A program made the position numbers and the translations under genes. Shown in pieces: positions 62,161-64,000 of a DNA stretch of 64,000 bases. Position 1 is the first letter of the stretch. The number at the start of each line of letters is the position of its first letter. The notes below the pieces were generated by a model that searched no databases, was not told where the DNA came from, and saw only the letters and a list, made by a program, of their open reading frames with translations. The DNA comes from Thauera sp. K11 (GTDB lineage: Bacteria > Pseudomonadota > Gammaproteobacteria > Burkholderiales > Rhodocyclaceae). The stretch spans positions 76,964 to 140,963 of the forward strand of contig NZ_CP023440.1 in assembly GCF_002354895.1 (NCBI RefSeq), given 5' to 3'.

Positions 62161-62196
62161 GCATTTATCGTTAATTAAGATAATCTGCATTTATCG
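62161..62196 (+). promoter_or_regulatory. HipB-type operator/promoter region
   Basis: TTATC-N9-GATAA (62165-62183) resembles the HipB operator form TATCC-N8-GGATA. GCATTTATCG also occurs twice, at 62161-62170 and 62187-62196, 26 bp apart. The region is AT-rich and ends 20 bp before hipB. Confidence 0.65.
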
Positions 62197-62215
62197 GCTT
62201 TCCCGCTAGAAGTCC

Positions 62216-62455
62216 ATGCTCAGGCTCAACTCCCCCCAGCAGACCGGCCAGATTCTCGTCACTCGACGAAAGGCGCTCAGCCTGTCCCAGGCAGCCGTCG
62301 CGGCAAGCCTCGGCATCAGTCAGAACCGTCTCTCGGAGCTGGAAGCCCATCCCGAGCGCTTCACGCTCGACCGTCTCCTCGCCCTGGCGAGCCAGCTCGG
62401 CCTGGAACTTGTGCTCCAGGACAAGACGCCGCCCACCAATGAGAGCGAGTGGTAA
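62216..62455 (+). CDS. hipB: HipB-type antitoxin/repressor
   Basis: A 79-residue XRE-type antitoxin: GQILVTRRKALSLSQAAVAA, SLGISQNRLSELEAHPERFT, LDRLLALASQLGLELVLQDK, the HipB fold with a short acidic tail. The stop shares a base with the start of hipA (TAATG). It should repress the operon from the upstream TATC/GATA site and neutralise the kinase. Confidence 0.9.
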   Translation: MLRLNSPQQTGQILVTRRKALSLSQAAVAASLGISQNRLSELEAHPERFTLDRLLALASQLGLELVLQDKTPPTNESEW

Positions 62456-63786
62456 TGATGGGGCGCCCTGCCCACACCCGCGCTCTCAATGCGTGGACCA
62501 ACGGCAGGCTGGTTGGCCAGTGGCGTTTGCCGGGGCGGGGACCGACCGAGTTCCAGTACGAGCCGGCCTGGATCGCCTCGCCCGAAGGGCGCCCCCTGTC
62601 TCTGTCGTTGCCCTTCACGCTGGACAATCTGCCCCTGCGCGGCGACGTTGTCCGCAACTACTTCGACAACCTTCTGCCCGACAGCGACCGCATCCGTGCG
62701 CGCCTGCAGTCGCGCTTTCGCACGGAAAGCACCGGAGCCTTCGATCTGCTGCAGGCCATCGGGCGCGACTGCGTGGGTGCCGTGCAACTGCTGCCCGATA
62801 ACGTCGAACCCGACAGCGTGTTTCGCATCGACGTAGAGCCGCTCGACGACGCGGGCGTGGAACGGATCCTCAGGGGCACCGTGTCCCTGAGCGGCGTTCT
62901 CGGTCTGGCCGCGGTGGAGGAAGGCGAGTTCCGCATCTCGATTGCGGGTGCCCAGGAGAAGACCGCACTAACCTGGCATGCGGGTCAATGGTGCCGCCCC
63001 TGCGGCGCCACGCCCACCACTCACATCTTCAAGTTGCCGCTGGGTCTGGTCGGCAACCGTCAGGCGGACATGCGCACTTCGGTCGAAAACGAGTGGCTCT
63101 GCGCCCAACTCCTGGCCGGCTTTGGTCTGCCGGTTGCGCCTTGCAAGATCGAGCGCTTCGGTGACCAGAAAGTCCTGGTCGTGGAACGCTTCGACCGCCG
63201 GCTGGCGAGCGCCGGCGACTATTGGCTGCGCTTGCCCCAGGAGGACTTCTGCCAAGCCACCGGCACCCCCCCCGGGGCAAAGTACGAAGCCGATGGCGGC
63301 CCCGGCCTGATGGACATCGCGCGCATCCTGCAGAATTCGGAAACGCGCGAGGCCGATCTCCGGACGCTTCTGAAGGCGCAATTGCTCTTCTGGATGCTCG
63401 CGGCGACCGACGGCCATGCCAAGAACTTTTCGCTCTTCCTGCTCCCCGGCGGGCGCTACCGCCTGACACCGCTCTACGACGTGTTGTCGGCCTGGCCGGT
63501 CACCGGCACGGGCCCAAATCAACTCGATTACGAGAAGCTTCGCCTGGCCATGGCCGTGCGCGGCAAGAACACCCACTACAGGCTGCGCGACATCCAGCGC
63601 CGGCACTTCAACGATATGGCCCGCAAGTGTGGCCTCGGTGCCGACATGGAGCCCCTCATCGACGAACTGGTGTCCCGCACCCCCCGCGTGCTCGAGGCGG
63701 TGAGCCGGGCACTGCCACCGGATTTCCCGCCGGACGTTTTCGATGCGGTCGCTGCTGGTCTGCGTAGCTCGGCCAAGCGGCTATGA
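62455..63786 (+). CDS. hipA: HipA-type serine/threonine kinase toxin
   Basis: Kinase toxin of 443 residues, near the E. coli HipA length. N-terminal HipA_N (LPFTLDNLPLRGDVVRNYFD, NLLPDSDRIRARL), the autophosphorylated loop RISIAGAQEKTALTWHAG (Ser in FRIS, as Ser150 of HipA), catalytic ATDGHAKNFSLFLLPGG (Asp and Asn) and metal-binding PLYDVLSAWPV. The ATG at 62455 overlaps the hipB stop; a second ATG follows immediately. All key residues are present. Confidence 0.92.
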   Translation: MMGRPAHTRALNAWTNGRLVGQWRLPGRGPTEFQYEPAWIASPEGRPLSLSLPFTLDNLPLRGDVVRNYFDNLLPDSDRIRARLQSRFRTESTGAFDLLQAIGRDCVGAVQLLPDNVEPDSVFRIDVEPLDDAGVERILRGTVSLSGVLGLAAVEEGEFRISIAGAQEKTALTWHAGQWCRPCGATPTTHIFKLPLGLVGNRQADMRTSVENEWLCAQLLAGFGLPVAPCKIERFGDQKVLVVERFDRRLASAGDYWLRLPQEDFCQATGTPPGAKYEADGGPGLMDIARILQNSETREADLRTLLKAQLLFWMLAATDGHAKNFSLFLLPGGRYRLTPLYDVLSAWPVTGTGPNQLDYEKLRLAMAVRGKNTHYRLRDIQRRHFNDMARKCGLGADMEPLIDELVSRTPRVLEAVSRALPPDFPPDVFDAVAAGLRSSAKRL

Positions 63787-64000
63787 GCGGTCGGTGCGTC
63801 TGGCGGGACGGCTCGCCGGTGACCGCTACCTGCGGGTGAGCCGCCCGCCCGCGCAGGTGCAAGTGCGGGCGACCAGCGGCGCCTCAGTTGCCCGGGAGGC
63901 CCGATGACGCGTGCCGTCGCGCTGTCCGCTCGAGCATGAATTCCTGTACGTTTACCCACCCACACATCGACGTCATTGCGCTCCCCGCGCGAGAGGCCCC
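63787..64000. other. Right edge, no feature recognised
   Basis: About 210 bp after hipA. No gene, terminator or repeat is clear before the window ends. Confidence 0.35.

Overview
The window is high-GC DNA of betaproteobacterial character (Azoarcus/Thauera/Burkholderiales-like, inferred from protein style only). It reads as a large piece of a conjugative plasmid whose transfer genes and control logic follow the IncP (RK2) plan. The backbone lies at about 18.4-60.5 kb. Accessory DNA bounded by Tn3-family ends occupies both outer flanks. No tRNA, rRNA or CRISPR array was seen.

Left flank (1-18.4 kb): a Tn3-family transposon (tnpA, tnpR, a three-subsite res and a BASS-family transporter as cargo) ends at 2567. 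It is followed by an orphan glycosyltransferase and a divalent-metal island. That island holds a czcI-czcC-czcB-PII-czcA operon with a small periplasmic gene at its end, a DUF4148 gene, a czcRS-type two-component system, a CadA/PbrA P-type ATPase, a Met-rich periplasmic protein and a CadR/PbrR-type MerR regulator. The last three are tied together by two promoters with 19-bp spacers. A two-gene module (Met-rich winged-helix protein and GDCCVxC protein) sits between two directly repeated Tn3 ends.

Replication and maintenance (18.4-25 kb): a tyrosine recombinase with an inverted repeat just upstream, a putative replication initiator followed by overlapping and apparently frameshifted small genes, four copies of a perfect 16-bp palindrome (probable parS), and parB and parA. 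A TetR regulator with twin operators and a membrane-FAD oxidoreductase fusion follow (25-28 kb). Then come a 5'-truncated IS66 element abutting a truncated RES toxin, and an intact IS1182-family element with a 4-bp target duplication.

Transfer control and apparatus (32.6-47.8 kb): a small DNA-binding protein gene, korB, trbA flanked by two exact KorB operators (TTTAGCGGCTAAA), and a complete trbB-trbN series in RK2 order. The trbC product keeps both processing junctions of the RK2 cyclic pilin. Relaxase, coupling protein, oriT and the TraF cyclase are not in the window.

Defence and cargo (48.1-64 kb): a type III CBASS (CdnC, HORMA, TRIP13-like ATPase, NucC) diverges from its capH-capP regulators. 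It is followed by a small XRE protein, endonuclease I, a DnaQ-like exonuclease, a broken HU/IHF-like gene carrying seven 8-bp repeats, and an eroded region. The right flank is dense in toxin-antitoxin loci (broken ParE/RelE, VapBC, TacAT, a decayed second vapB, HipBA), interleaved with three more Tn3 ends. The left-side ends all face one way and the right-side ends all face the other. If the molecule is circular, the Tn3-bounded DNA would be one nested accessory region and 18.4-60.5 kb the backbone.
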